A stretch of DNA of 64,000 nt from Duganella sp. BJB480 (GTDB taxonomy: Bacteria; Pseudomonadota; Gammaproteobacteria; Burkholderiales; Burkholderiaceae_D). A program made the position numbers and the translations under genes. Below, piece after piece: positions 25,237 to 33,276 of the stretch. Location of the stretch: NCBI GenBank assembly GCA_003416985.1, contig QVIN01000008.1:248001-312000 (forward strand), written 5' to 3'. The stretch's first letter is position 1. The number at the start of each line of letters is the position of its first letter. The notes under the pieces are model-generated. The model saw only the letters and a list, made by a program, of their open reading frames with translations. It was not told the DNA's origin and ran no database searches.

Positions 25237-26546
25237 AACAGTCCTAAACGACGGGATTGGGTGGAGGCGAAATGCCCGTGCGCGTGCCATTGGGCGCGCA
25301 CCTGCTCGAACTCCTGCCAGCGCGGATAGCCGCGGCGGAAGGTTTCGACGCTCATGCGGGCGTCCTTGGCCAGATATAGACGGCCGCCGTGCTCGAGCAC
25401 GATGCGGTCGAGGTGGTCGAGCAGCGCGAACACGGCCGGCTCGACCTTGAAATCCAGCGCCAGCGTATAGCCTTCGACGGGGAAGGACAGGTGGTTGGCG
25501 TTGGCCGGCCCGAAGGCCTTGAGCACGGCCAGGAAGGAGCCGCGGCCGGAATCGGCGATGGCGCCCAGCACGGCGCGCATGCCGGCGGCGCCGGCCTGGC
25601 GCGGCAGGGCGAACTGGTATTGCAGGAAGCCGGCCTTGCCATACAGGCGGTTCCAGCCGGACAGCGCGTCCAGCGGATAAAAGAACGGCGTGTACGGCAC
25701 CCGGCGCGTGCTGTGTCGACGCAGCACACGGTGGTAGTACAGCGTGTTGAAGGCTTGCACGCTGGCGCGGTTCAGCAGCCCGGCCGGCAGGTCGAACGGC
25801 ACCGGCAGCGCGCCCTTCTCCGGCGCCACCAGCTCGCCGGCCGGCGCGTGCTCGCCCAGCATCAGCAGCGACCGGCCCAGGCTGGCGCCGCGCGCCAGAC
25901 AATCGATCCACGCCACCGAATAGGTGCTGGCGCCGTGCTGCTCGAAGGCGGCCAGCGCGCTGTCCAGGTTGGGCGCCTTGATGGTGGTTTCGATCACGTC
26001 GCTGGACGGCACGCGCTTGAGCTGCACGGTGGCCGCCAGGATCACGCCGGTCAGGCCCATGCCGCCGCAGGTGGCGTGGAACAGCCCGGGATGCGCGGCG
26101 GGCGAGATGGTCACCCGCTCGCCATTGCCCAGCAACAGATCGAGCTCACGCACATGAGTGCCAAAGGTGCCGTCCACGTGGTGGTTCTTGCCGTGCACGT
26201 CGCTGGCGATGGCGCCGCCGACCGTGACGTAGCGCGTGCCCGGCGTGACCGGCAGGAACCAGCCGCGCGGCACGAAGGTGCGCAGCATGGTGTCCAGCGT
26301 GACGCCGGCGGCGCAGCGCACCAGCCCGGTCTCGGGGTCGAAGGAGATGAACTGGTCGAGCTGCCCCATCGCCATCACCTGCGGCGCCAGCGCGCTGTCG
26401 CCGTAGGCCCGGCCCAGGCCGCGCGCGATCAGCGCCCCGTCCGCGGCCGCCTCGCGCAGGCGCTGGCCGCACTGGCCGGCCGACAGCGGCAGCAGCAGGC
26501 GGGCGTCCTCCCGAGGATAACGGCCCCAGCCCTCAAGCGCGGTCAC
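25233..26546 (-). CDS. dprE1: FAD-dependent oxidoreductase, DprE1-like (decaprenylphosphoryl-ribose 2'-oxidase)
   Basis: 437 aa. The FAD-binding domain (residues 10-180) has RGLGRAYGDSALAP and the glycine-rich TPGTRYVTVGGAIASDVHGKNHH with the flavin-contacting His residues. The substrate domain contains SFPVEGYTLALDF, and the C-terminal RLYLAKDARM holds Lys394, equivalent to the catalytic Lys418 of M. tuberculosis DprE1. The end, FASTQSRRLGLL, also matches the mycobacterial protein. At the place of mycobacterial Cys387, the target of benzothiazinones, there is Ala363. It would oxidise decaprenylphosphoryl-ribose, working with the overlapping DprE2-like gene. It is 4 bases from GtrA-coupled genes upstream. 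Confidence 0.85.
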   Translation of the reverse strand: MTALEGWGRYPREDARLLLPLSAGQCGQRLREAAADGALIARGLGRAYGDSALAPQVMAMGQLDQFISFDPETGLVRCAAGVTLDTMLRTFVPRGWFLPVTPGTRYVTVGGAIASDVHGKNHHVDGTFGTHVRELDLLLGNGERVTISPAAHPGLFHATCGGMGLTGVILAATVQLKRVPSSDVIETTIKAPNLDSALAAFEQHGASTYSVAWIDCLARGASLGRSLLMLGEHAPAGELVAPEKGALPVPFDLPAGLLNRASVQAFNTLYYHRVLRRHSTRRVPYTPFFYPLDALSGWNRLYGKAGFLQYQFALPRQAGAAGMRAVLGAIADSGRGSFLAVLKAFGPANANHLSFPVEGYTLALDFKVEPAVFALLDHLDRIVLEHGGRLYLAKDARMSVETFRRGYPRWQEFEQVRAQWHAHGHFASTQSRRLGLL

Positions 26547-26974
26547 ACCGCCTCCGCCAGCGGCGCGGCCGCTGCGACAAACACGTAGCGCTTGTCCAGC
26601 TGGTATTTGATCAGGTTGCCGATGGTCAGGCCCAGCGCGCCGCCGACGTAGCGCATGGCGTCGGTGCCGTACAGATGGGAAAAGGCGAACTCGACGCCCC
26701 AGAACACCGCCGTGGTGAACACGCCCATCACGCTGTAGAGCACGAACAGCTTGCCGTCGTGCGCCAGGCCGTCCGACTCGAAGCCGAAGATGTGGCGCTT
26801 CTCCAGCAGGTATTTGACCGGCAGGCCGGCGCCGGTGCCGACCAGGATGGACAGCGGCACGGCGTACGGGCCGTGCCAGGCCCAGATCACCACCGCCTGG
26901 CAGCCGATGTTGACCGCCGTGGCGATCAGGGCGAACACCGCGTACAGCGCGGCAAGGCGGGCGCCGCCGCGCAT
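26543..26974 (-). CDS. GtrA-family small membrane protein
   Basis: 143 aa with four membrane spans (about 8-28, 37-55, 74-95 and 107-127) and the family features TAVNIGCQAVV and the C-terminal GNLIKYQLDKRYVF. GtrA proteins are thought to flip or present polyprenyl-linked sugars. M. tuberculosis Rv3789, next to dprE1/dprE2, is of this family. Here it starts one base inside the stop of the UbiA-HAD gene (TGATG) and ends four bases inside the DprE1-like gene, so all four are tightly coupled. A role in moving the arabinose lipid across the membrane is inferred. Confidence 0.82.
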   Translation of the reverse strand: MRGGARLAALYAVFALIATAVNIGCQAVVIWAWHGPYAVPLSILVGTGAGLPVKYLLEKRHIFGFESDGLAHDGKLFVLYSVMGVFTTAVFWGVEFAFSHLYGTDAMRYVGGALGLTIGNLIKYQLDKRYVFVAAAAPLAEAV

Positions 26975-28449
26975 CACAGCGCCCTCGCCAGCACGAACAC
27001 GCCGGCCAGCAGCGCGCCGACCAGCCAGCTGACGCGGTCCTTGAGCGCGAACACGATGGGGTCGTCGTGCATCTGGCCGCGGTGGGCGATCAGCCAGGCG
27101 CGCGAGATCCAGTACAGCATCAGCGGGCAGGCCAGCCAGATCAGCGTCGGGTGCGCGTACAGCCGCGCCGTGCGCGCGTCCTGGATGTAGAACGCCAGCA
27201 CCAGCACGGCGATGTAGCCGGCGTTGCTGCCCAGGCTGGAGACCAGCTCCAGGTCTTGCTGCACATAGCCGCGTCCGCGCAGCGGCTTGCTCTGGCCGGC
27301 CTGGCGGGCCGCGTGCAGCTCGCTGTAGCGCTTGATGAAGGCCAGGCTGAGGAAGACGAACATCGAGAACGACAGCAGCCAGAACGACAGCTCCACCGAG
27401 ACCGCGAAGGCGCCGGCGACGATGCGCAGCGTGTATAGCGCGGCGAGCGAGAGCACGTCCACCACCGGGACCTGCTTGAGCCGGAACGAGTAGCCCAGCG
27501 TCAGCGCAAAATACACGGCCAGCGCGCCGATGAAGCGCGGCGGCAGCGCCAACGCGGCCAGCCCGGCCCCGGCCGCCAGCAGCAGCGGCCAGGCCAGCCA
27601 GCCCGCCGCCAGGCTCAGCTGGCCGGACGCGAACGGACGGCGGCGCTTGCGCGCGTGGTGGCGGTCGTCGCCGACGTCGACCAGGTCGTTGAGCAGGTAG
27701 ACGCTGGACGCGGTCAGGCTGAACACCACCAACCCCAGCAGCGCGTGCATGACGCTCAGCGCGTCGCCGTACTGGTGGGCCGCCAGCAGCGGCATCAGCA
27801 CCAGCAGGTTCTTCAGCCACTGGTGGGGCCGCATGGCGCGCAGCAGGCCGGCCAGCGGCGACAGCCGGCCGTCGCCCATCACGCGGCCGAGGTTGCCATG
27901 CTGGCGGGCCGCCTCGATCAGCCGCGGCGAGCGGCTGACCACGTGGGCCCTGGCGGCGCCGCGCCAGATGGCCACGTCCGGCCAGTCGTTGCCGACGTAT
28001 TCATAGCCGCGCTCGCCATAGCGGGCGACCAGCGCGTCGCGCTTGGCGTGCGACTTCAGGTTGGTGGCCGCGTCCGAGCCCAGCACCTCGTCGAACAGCC
28101 CCAGGTGGCCGGCCACGCCGTCGGCCAGCGTCTGGTGGCTGGCGGTGGCCAGCACCAGGCGGCGTCCGCGCTGCTTTTCCACGCGCAGCCAGGCCAGCAG
28201 TTCCTCGTTGTACGGCAGCGACGCCAGCTCGACCCGGGTGTCCTGCGCCAGGCGGGCCTTGAGCGTGGAGCGTCCGGCGGCCAGCCAGCCGAGCAGGCTG
28301 CCGGCACGCCATGGCTGTTCGATCAGAAAGCTGCTGGCGGTCTCGACCAGCAAGTCGGTCTTGATCAGTGTGCCGTCGAGGTCGACGACCAGGGGCAGGT
28401 CGTCGGCGCCGGACACATCGGGCGGGGGCATGGGGCGGCTCAGGGACAT
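26974..28449 (-). CDS. Fused HAD phosphatase and UbiA prenyltransferase (phosphoribosyl-decaprenol synthase-like)
   Basis: 491 aa in two domains. The HAD part (residues 18-190) has VVDLDGTLIKTD with nucleophile Asp23 and acid Asp25, LATASHQ, and YVGNDWPDVAIW. The UbiA part (200-491) has about nine membrane spans and the Mg-binding motif NDLVDVGDDRHH (Asn254 to Asp262) followed by RRRPFASG. In mycobacteria the equivalent steps, 5-phosphoribosyl transfer to decaprenyl phosphate (Rv3806c) and dephosphorylation (possibly Rv3807c), are separate genes. Fusions of this type lie next to DprE1/DprE2 homologues in other proteobacteria. There is no clear Shine-Dalgarno ahead of the ATG, although a promoter is visible. 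First gene of the module. Confidence 0.85.
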   Translation of the reverse strand: MSLSRPMPPPDVSGADDLPLVVDLDGTLIKTDLLVETASSFLIEQPWRAGSLLGWLAAGRSTLKARLAQDTRVELASLPYNEELLAWLRVEKQRGRRLVLATASHQTLADGVAGHLGLFDEVLGSDAATNLKSHAKRDALVARYGERGYEYVGNDWPDVAIWRGAARAHVVSRSPRLIEAARQHGNLGRVMGDGRLSPLAGLLRAMRPHQWLKNLLVLMPLLAAHQYGDALSVMHALLGLVVFSLTASSVYLLNDLVDVGDDRHHARKRRRPFASGQLSLAAGWLAWPLLLAAGAGLAALALPPRFIGALAVYFALTLGYSFRLKQVPVVDVLSLAALYTLRIVAGAFAVSVELSFWLLSFSMFVFLSLAFIKRYSELHAARQAGQSKPLRGRGYVQQDLELVSSLGSNAGYIAVLVLAFYIQDARTARLYAHPTLIWLACPLMLYWISRAWLIAHRGQMHDDPIVFALKDRVSWLVGALLAGVFVLARAL

Positions 28450-28482
28450 AAAGGGAGGGGGCGAAGCTTTAAAAATCCGGCA

Positions 28483-28511
28483 ACCATAGCATTTTTGCAG
28501 CTAAATGACAA
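28483..28511 (-). promoter_or_regulatory. Probable promoter of the UbiA-HAD/GtrA/DprE operon
   Basis: On the minus strand TTGTCA and TATGGT are separated by 17 bases, with the -10 box 34 bases ahead of the UbiA-HAD start codon. Matches to sigma-70 consensus are 5 of 6 and 4 of 6. Confidence 0.55.
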
Positions 28512-28659
28512 CCAGCACTCCACTCCCCATGGAAACCGGGCGGAGCGTCAATGTTCCGGCACGTGGATGCTGGCCTTGATGTGCTTGAGGTGGCCGACGA
28601 TGGTGAAGATCATCACCACCGGTCGGCCGGGACCGCGTCCAGGTTGCCGCCGGATACTG

Positions 28660-28688
28660 TTGCATTTTGTTTAATTGAATCCTACAAT
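28660..28688 (+). promoter_or_regulatory. Probable sigma-70 promoter of the PEP-CTERM gene
   Basis: TTGCAT and TACAAT are separated by 17 bases; the -10 box matches consensus at 5 of 6. It lies about 78 bases before the start codon at 28767. Confidence 0.6.
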
Positions 28689-28766
28689 GCCCTGCACTTA
28701 TTCAAACAGCAACACTTTCTTTCGATGTGAAGGTCGGAGCCCATCAATGAATCCCAGGAGATATCC

Positions 28767-29600
28767 ATGAAACAAACACCGCAATTTTGGCCCGCCGCGT
28801 GCAGCATGGCGTTGGCACTACTCTGCGCGGACGCCTCGGCCGGTGTCGATGTCACCGCATCGCTCGCCAATTTTCAGATTGGTGTGCTGGATCTGACCCC
28901 CGACGACGGACAGGCCGCAGGCTACAGAGAATGGAGCGGCGGCGCGGGCGTCTCCGCCACCATTTTCCGGGAGGCCGTCGTCTGGCATGGCAACGGGTCG
29001 AACTACACCGAACAATATCCGGCGGCGGGCGCCACCAGCAGTCTTGATGGCGGCATGTCGTCGGCGTATTTCAACGGCGGGCAGATGGGCGGATTTAAGA
29101 TGGAGGCCCATATGAGCAACCAGTTCATCAGTCCGGTCGTGCACGCCTCGAACATCGATGGCCAAGGCACGGGCTCGGTGTCGCTGGAGGTTCAGCCTCA
29201 CACGGCGATTACCGTCACCGGCCTGCTGTCCATGCGGGGAAGGCTGACCGACGTCGGGCCACTTGGGCCGGATGACACCCTGACCCCCTACGCCTCGTTC
29301 CAGTTCAGGGGTGACTATGTCTCCGCCCCCTGGTCCGCAATTGATGATCGGCTAGAGCTGAGCTTCGCGTCGGACCCGACATCGGCCGACCTGTCCAAGC
29401 AACTCAACTACAGTTTCGCGAACAATTCTGACAAGCGCACGACGCTGTTTCTGAGCTATTCGCTCCGTACCGGCATTTCTGCCGACACGCCTGCCGTCAC
29501 GCCTCCGGTTCCCGAGCCCAGCAGCTACCTGATGCTGGGAGCGGGCATGCTGATGCTGGGCGCCGTCGCCCGGCGCCGCCGCCAGATCCGGGGTCGCTGA
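28767..29600 (+). CDS. PEP-CTERM sorting-domain protein
   Basis: 277 aa. The signal peptide (about 1-25, ending LLCADASAG) has a good ribosome binding site, AGGAGA, seven bases before the ATG. The mature part is rich in Ser, Gly, Thr and Asp with beta-strand character and no recognised catalytic motif. The C-terminus is a PEP-CTERM anchor: VPEPSSYLMLGAGMLMLG, then an Arg-rich tail. Such proteins are cut and attached by an exosortase (EpsH/XrtA) and usually belong to exopolysaccharide-linked surface systems; the exosortase is not in this window. The convergent creD gene ends 11 bases beyond. Function unknown. Confidence 0.85.
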   Translation: MKQTPQFWPAACSMALALLCADASAGVDVTASLANFQIGVLDLTPDDGQAAGYREWSGGAGVSATIFREAVVWHGNGSNYTEQYPAAGATSSLDGGMSSAYFNGGQMGGFKMEAHMSNQFISPVVHASNIDGQGTGSVSLEVQPHTAITVTGLLSMRGRLTDVGPLGPDDTLTPYASFQFRGDYVSAPWSAIDDRLELSFASDPTSADLSKQLNYSFANNSDKRTTLFLSYSLRTGISADTPAVTPPVPEPSSYLMLGAGMLMLGAVARRRRQIRGR

Positions 29601-29611
29601 CGCGTTGGCGG

Positions 29612-30961
29612 TCACGCTTGCGTGGCCGCCGACTTTTGGCCGGTGTCGATCGCATACCAGTCGACCTTGCGGGTGGCCACCATCAGCGCGGCCAGCACGG
29701 CGAACAGCAGCAGGCTGCCCAGCACCAGCGCGTTGTTCTCCGAGATCAGCAGGCCGTACAGCGCCGCGTACAGCAGCGCCAGGCCGGCGCCGAAGCCCAT
29801 GCCGCGCCAGCGGCTGTGCAGCGCGTGGACCAGGTAGTAGGCGATCAGCACGATACAGGCGGCCCCGGCGATCACATACGCCACCACGAAGGGCAGGTGT
29901 TCGGACAGGCCCACCAGCAGCAGAAAGAACAGCGCCAGCGCCAGCCCCACCAGCAGATACTGGATCGGGTGGATCGCCAGCCGCTTGACCACCTCGAACA
30001 CGAAGAAGGCGGCGAAGGTCAGCGTCACGAACAGCAGGCCGTACTTGGTGGCGCGGCTGGCCTGCGAGTAAATATTGACCGGCTCGATGAAGCCGATGTC
30101 GAACACGTCCAGCGCCTTGGTGCTCTCGCCGTCGGCCAGCGCGCTCAGTTGCTGCTGCGCGCGGCTGGCCATGGACGAGATGCGCCACACCGCATTGAAG
30201 CCGCCGGCGCCCACCGCGCGCGTCTCCGGCAGGAAGTCGCCGCCGAACTGCGGGTGCGGCCAGTTGGACTTGATGGCGTAGCGGTTGTTCTTCCCGACCG
30301 GCACGAAATACTGGTGCTCGATGCCGGCCAGGCCCAGCGTGAAGCTGAACGCCACCCGGGCGCCCTCCTTCAGGTCGGCCGCGGCCAGCTGCGCGTGCAT
30401 GCCGGCCGGATAGCCCGGCAGGGCCGCGCCCTGCTCGAACTCCAGCTCGCGTCCGCCCCAGTTCAGGCGCGGGATATCGCGGATGCCGCGCACGTCCGAC
30501 ACGCCCAGCGCCACGTAGGGACGGCCGACGCTCAGGCGCGAGGCCGCGCTGTCGCGGCGCAGCTCGCTCAACGGCGGCAGCGTGAAGTCGCCGGCGAAGC
30601 GGTGCAGCCCGCTGTACACCAGCACCTGGTGGATGCCCCGGTAGCGGCGCTCGGTGTTGATGGCGCCGTCGAGCTGCAGATCGTTCGGATACACCAGCTT
30701 GCGGTGGCTGACGGTGCGCGTCGTGCGGCGGGCCTTGGGATCGGCGTCGTCGCCGGTCTCGATCTCCTCGCTGTAGGGGATCACCAGCACCGGCCCGACC
30801 ACCACCTGCTCGCGCACCGAATCGTTGGCCACGCTCTGCACCGCCTGGTCGTGGAAGCGCAGGCGCTCGTCGATGGTGGACTGGATCAGCAGCAGCGCGA
30901 TGCCGAGCACGATGGTCAGCCCGCCGATCGCCAGGAGTTTAAATAGGAGTTTCTTTTGCAT
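29612..30961 (-). CDS. creD: Inner-membrane protein CreD
   Basis: 449 aa. A first membrane span (8-27) is followed by a large periplasmic domain (about 28-300) with the family segments VVGPVLVIPY and FIEPVNIYSQASRATKYG. A C-terminal bundle of five to six spans follows (LLFVTLTFAAFFVFEVVKR onward). CreD is an inner-membrane protein of the CreBC regulon, linked in E. coli, Pseudomonas and Stenotrophomonas to beta-lactam response and envelope integrity. It lies 73 bases after creC on the same strand. No tandem TTCAC cre-tag was found in the spacer, so it is probably read through from creBC. Confidence 0.92.
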   Translation of the reverse strand: MQKKLLFKLLAIGGLTIVLGIALLLIQSTIDERLRFHDQAVQSVANDSVREQVVVGPVLVIPYSEEIETGDDADPKARRTTRTVSHRKLVYPNDLQLDGAINTERRYRGIHQVLVYSGLHRFAGDFTLPPLSELRRDSAASRLSVGRPYVALGVSDVRGIRDIPRLNWGGRELEFEQGAALPGYPAGMHAQLAAADLKEGARVAFSFTLGLAGIEHQYFVPVGKNNRYAIKSNWPHPQFGGDFLPETRAVGAGGFNAVWRISSMASRAQQQLSALADGESTKALDVFDIGFIEPVNIYSQASRATKYGLLFVTLTFAAFFVFEVVKRLAIHPIQYLLVGLALALFFLLLVGLSEHLPFVVAYVIAGAACIVLIAYYLVHALHSRWRGMGFGAGLALLYAALYGLLISENNALVLGSLLLFAVLAALMVATRKVDWYAIDTGQKSAATQA

Positions 30962-31034
30962 GGCACTTCCCGTGGTTGAAATGCCACCAGTGTAGAAAGG
31001 CCTTGTGCGCTGACGATGCGTTCCGTGTGAAGTG

Positions 31035-32471
31035 CTAGAGCGTCAGTGGCAACGGCAGGCGCAGCTCGGCGCGGCAGCCGCCCTGCCCGCCGTTGGCGAC
31101 GCTGACCGCGCCGCCGTGCAGCGCCGCCACCTCGCGCACGAAAGGCAGGCCCAGCCCGGTGCTCTTGGCGCCGTCCGGACGCGGCAGCGAGTAGAAGCGC
31201 TCGAACAGGCGCGCCGCCGCATAGTGCGGGATGCCCGGCCCGGCGTCGCTGACGGCGATGCACAGCGCGCCCGCGTCCACCGCCAGCGACAGGCCGACCG
31301 CGCTGCCGGGCGGCGCGAAATCGATCGCGTTGTCGAGCAGGTTGCCGATCGCCTGGCGCAGCAGCAGCGCGTCGGCGCGCAGGGTCGGCGCCGGCTCGGG
31401 CAGCGTCAGGCGCAGCGCCAGCCCGCGCTGGCGCAGGCGGCCGGCGGCGTCCGCCGCCACCAGCCGCAACAGCGCCGCCGCGTCGACCGCCTCGGCCGCC
31501 TCCAGCCCCTGCTGCTGCTCGACCCGCACCAGCGCCAGCAGCTTGTCGATCAGCTGCTTCTGGCGCGCGTTCTGGCCCAGGATATTGTCGAGGAAGCGGC
31601 GGAAGTCCTGCGGCGGCATGTCCTCCGACAGCAGCTCGGCCGAGCCCTGGATGGCCGCGATCGGGCTCTTCAATTCGTGCGCCAGCGTGTGCATCAGCTG
31701 CTCGGCGTATTCCTTGCCCTCGAGCCGCGTGCGCATCGCGTGCAGCGCCCGGCCCAGCGTGCCGATCTCGTTGTCGCCCATCGGCGGCAGCACCGCCTTG
31801 CGGCCGGCCTCGACCTCGGAGACATAGTGCATCAGCTGGCGCAGCGCGCGCGCCAGCCACCACGCGAACGCCAGGCCGATCAGCAGCGACACCGCCAGCA
31901 GGACGGCGCCGCGCTGCATGATCTTGCGCTGGCTGCGGTCGACAAAGGCCTGCACGCTCGACAGCGGCTTGGCCACCGTCAGCACGCCGGCGATGCGCTC
32001 GCCGTCGCGGATCGCGGCCGCCACGTACAGCACGGTGCTGCGGTCGTCGCCCGCCTCCGTGCGGGTGCTGCGGGCGCCGTAGCGGCCGCGCAGCGTCAGG
32101 TAGACGTCGTTCCAGCGCGAGTAATCCTTGCCGGTGTCGCGGCCCTCGGAATCGTAGACCACCACGCCGCGCGCGTCGGTGATGTAGATCCGGTAATCGA
32201 GGCGGCGCTTGTGCACGCCGTTGATGATGACGTCGATATGGCGGCGCGCGTAGTCCTGCATCGCCTCCAGCCGCGCCGACGGCTGCGGCACGCCGGCGCG
32301 CATGCCGTCGGCCACCACCCCGGCCAGCAGCTCGGCGGTGTCGACCAGCGTGTCCTCCAGCGTCGAGCGCACGCCCGGCTTGACCTCGGCGACGAACACG
32401 TTCAGCAGGAACCACGCGGCCAGTCCGACGATCAGAAAATAGCCGAGCAGGATGCGCAGGCCGATCTTCAT
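31035..32471 (-). CDS. creC: Sensor histidine kinase CreC
   Basis: 478 aa from the ATG overlapping the creB stop (ATGA). TM1 (RILLGYFLIVGLAAWFLL) is followed by a periplasmic domain with CreC features (RRHIDVIINGVHKRRLDYRI and VYDSEGRDTGKDYSRWNDVY). TM2 follows (GAVLLAVSLLIGLAFAWWLA), then HAMP, the H-box LMHTLAHELKSPIAAIQGSA, the N-box AIGNLLDNAIDFA, G1 DAGPGIP and G2 STGLGLPFVREV. CreC phosphorylates CreB. In E. coli it responds to growth phase and carbon source, and in pseudomonads to PBP4 inhibition. Confidence 0.92.
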   Translation of the reverse strand: MKIGLRILLGYFLIVGLAAWFLLNVFVAEVKPGVRSTLEDTLVDTAELLAGVVADGMRAGVPQPSARLEAMQDYARRHIDVIINGVHKRRLDYRIYITDARGVVVYDSEGRDTGKDYSRWNDVYLTLRGRYGARSTRTEAGDDRSTVLYVAAAIRDGERIAGVLTVAKPLSSVQAFVDRSQRKIMQRGAVLLAVSLLIGLAFAWWLARALRQLMHYVSEVEAGRKAVLPPMGDNEIGTLGRALHAMRTRLEGKEYAEQLMHTLAHELKSPIAAIQGSAELLSEDMPPQDFRRFLDNILGQNARQKQLIDKLLALVRVEQQQGLEAAEAVDAAALLRLVAADAAGRLRQRGLALRLTLPEPAPTLRADALLLRQAIGNLLDNAIDFAPPGSAVGLSLAVDAGALCIAVSDAGPGIPHYAAARLFERFYSLPRPDGAKSTGLGLPFVREVAALHGGAVSVANGGQGGCRAELRLPLPLTL

Positions 32472-33154
32472 GCGGCCAGACTGTAGCCCATGCCGCGGTG
32501 GGTCAGGATGGGATCGGCGCCGGCGTCGATCAGGCGCAGCTTGGCGCGCAGCGACTTGACATGGGCGTCGACGGTGCGCTCCAGCGTGTCGGGGGCGTCG
32601 GTCCAGACGCGGTCCATCAGCTGCGCGCGCGACAGCACATGGGCGGGATGGTCCAGCAGCGCCTTGAGCAGCAGGTATTCGTAGCGGGTCAGCTCCAGCG
32701 GCCGGCCGTGGAACAGGATGCGCGCCTCGGCCGCGCGCAGCTCGAAGCGGCGCGGCATGGCGGCCGGCGCCGGCGGTGCTCCGCGCGGCTCCAGGCGGCG
32801 CAGGATGACGCGGATGCGCGCCACCAGCTCGCGCGGCGAGAACGGCTTGGTCACATAGTCGTCGGCGCCGATCTCCAGCCCGACCACGCGGTCGATCTCG
32901 TCGCTGCGGGCGGTGAGGAACAGGATGGGCACGTCGCTGAACTGGCGCAGCAGGCGGCACACCTCCAGCCCGCTGATGTCCGGCAAGCCGACGTCCAGCA
33001 CCACCAGCGACGGCGCCGGCGCGACGCGCATCGCGGCCAGCGCCTGCTCGCCCAGCGTCACGTGCAGCGGGGCGAAGCCGTCGGTGCGCAGGGCGTAGCC
33101 GATGCTGTCGGCGATCGCCGGCTCATCCTCGACGATGAGGATGGTCCTAGTCAT
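32468..33154 (-). CDS. creB: Response regulator CreB
   Basis: 228 aa, OmpR family. The receiver has IVEDEPAIADSI, the phospho-acceptor Asp in LVVLDVGLPDISGLEV, FLTARSDE and DDYVTKPFSPRELVAR. The winged-helix domain has LTRYEYLLLKALLDHPAHVL and the recognition region TLERTVDAHVKSLRAKLR. It pairs with the overlapping creC. No creA homologue is upstream; instead a decayed TonB-receptor gene lies there. No strong ribosome binding site or promoter was found directly upstream, so the start is less certain than the family. Confidence 0.92.
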   Translation of the reverse strand: MTRTILIVEDEPAIADSIGYALRTDGFAPLHVTLGEQALAAMRVAPAPSLVVLDVGLPDISGLEVCRLLRQFSDVPILFLTARSDEIDRVVGLEIGADDYVTKPFSPRELVARIRVILRRLEPRGAPPAPAAMPRRFELRAAEARILFHGRPLELTRYEYLLLKALLDHPAHVLSRAQLMDRVWTDAPDTLERTVDAHVKSLRAKLRLIDAGADPILTHRGMGYSLAA

Positions 33155-33223
33155 AAGGTTTCAGGAAGGTCATACGGCAGACTGTAACGCCGCCGCCGAG
33201 GGAAGTCCAGCGGGCGCCGGACG

Positions 33224-33255
33224 AAAAAAATCCAGGCACAGGGTGCCTGGATTTT
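33224..33255 (-). terminator. Rho-independent terminator after the TonB-receptor remnant
   Basis: On the minus strand ATCCAGGCAC-CCT-GTGCCTGGAT is followed by TTTTTT. The 10-bp stem is perfect. It lies 22 bases after the remnant's last codon and ahead of creB, so it marks the end of the old receptor transcript. Confidence 0.85.
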
Positions 33256-33276
33256 CACACTACGGGTTCTAAGCGA

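Larger units (their letters stand above)
28450..28766. other. Intergenic region between UbiA-HAD and PEP-CTERM genes (317 bases)
   Basis: It holds two divergent promoters, listed separately. Between them, on the minus strand, an open stretch ending at a TGA near 28549 reads VVMIFTIVGHLKHIKASIHV, then a short tail. It has protein-like composition and no start codon with a ribosome binding site. It may be the C-terminal scrap of a lost gene. Nothing else is recognised. Confidence 0.5.

Noticed and set aside
26974..28449. Reading the UbiA domain as a ubiquinone-biosynthesis 4-hydroxybenzoate transferase
   Set aside because: The HAD fusion and overlapping GtrA, DprE1 and DprE2 genes fit phosphoribosyl-polyprenol synthesis instead.
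30962..31034. Possible cre-tag (TTCAC-N6-TTCAC) between creC and creD
   Set aside because: Only one TTCAC is present on the transcribed strand; the second half-site is missing.
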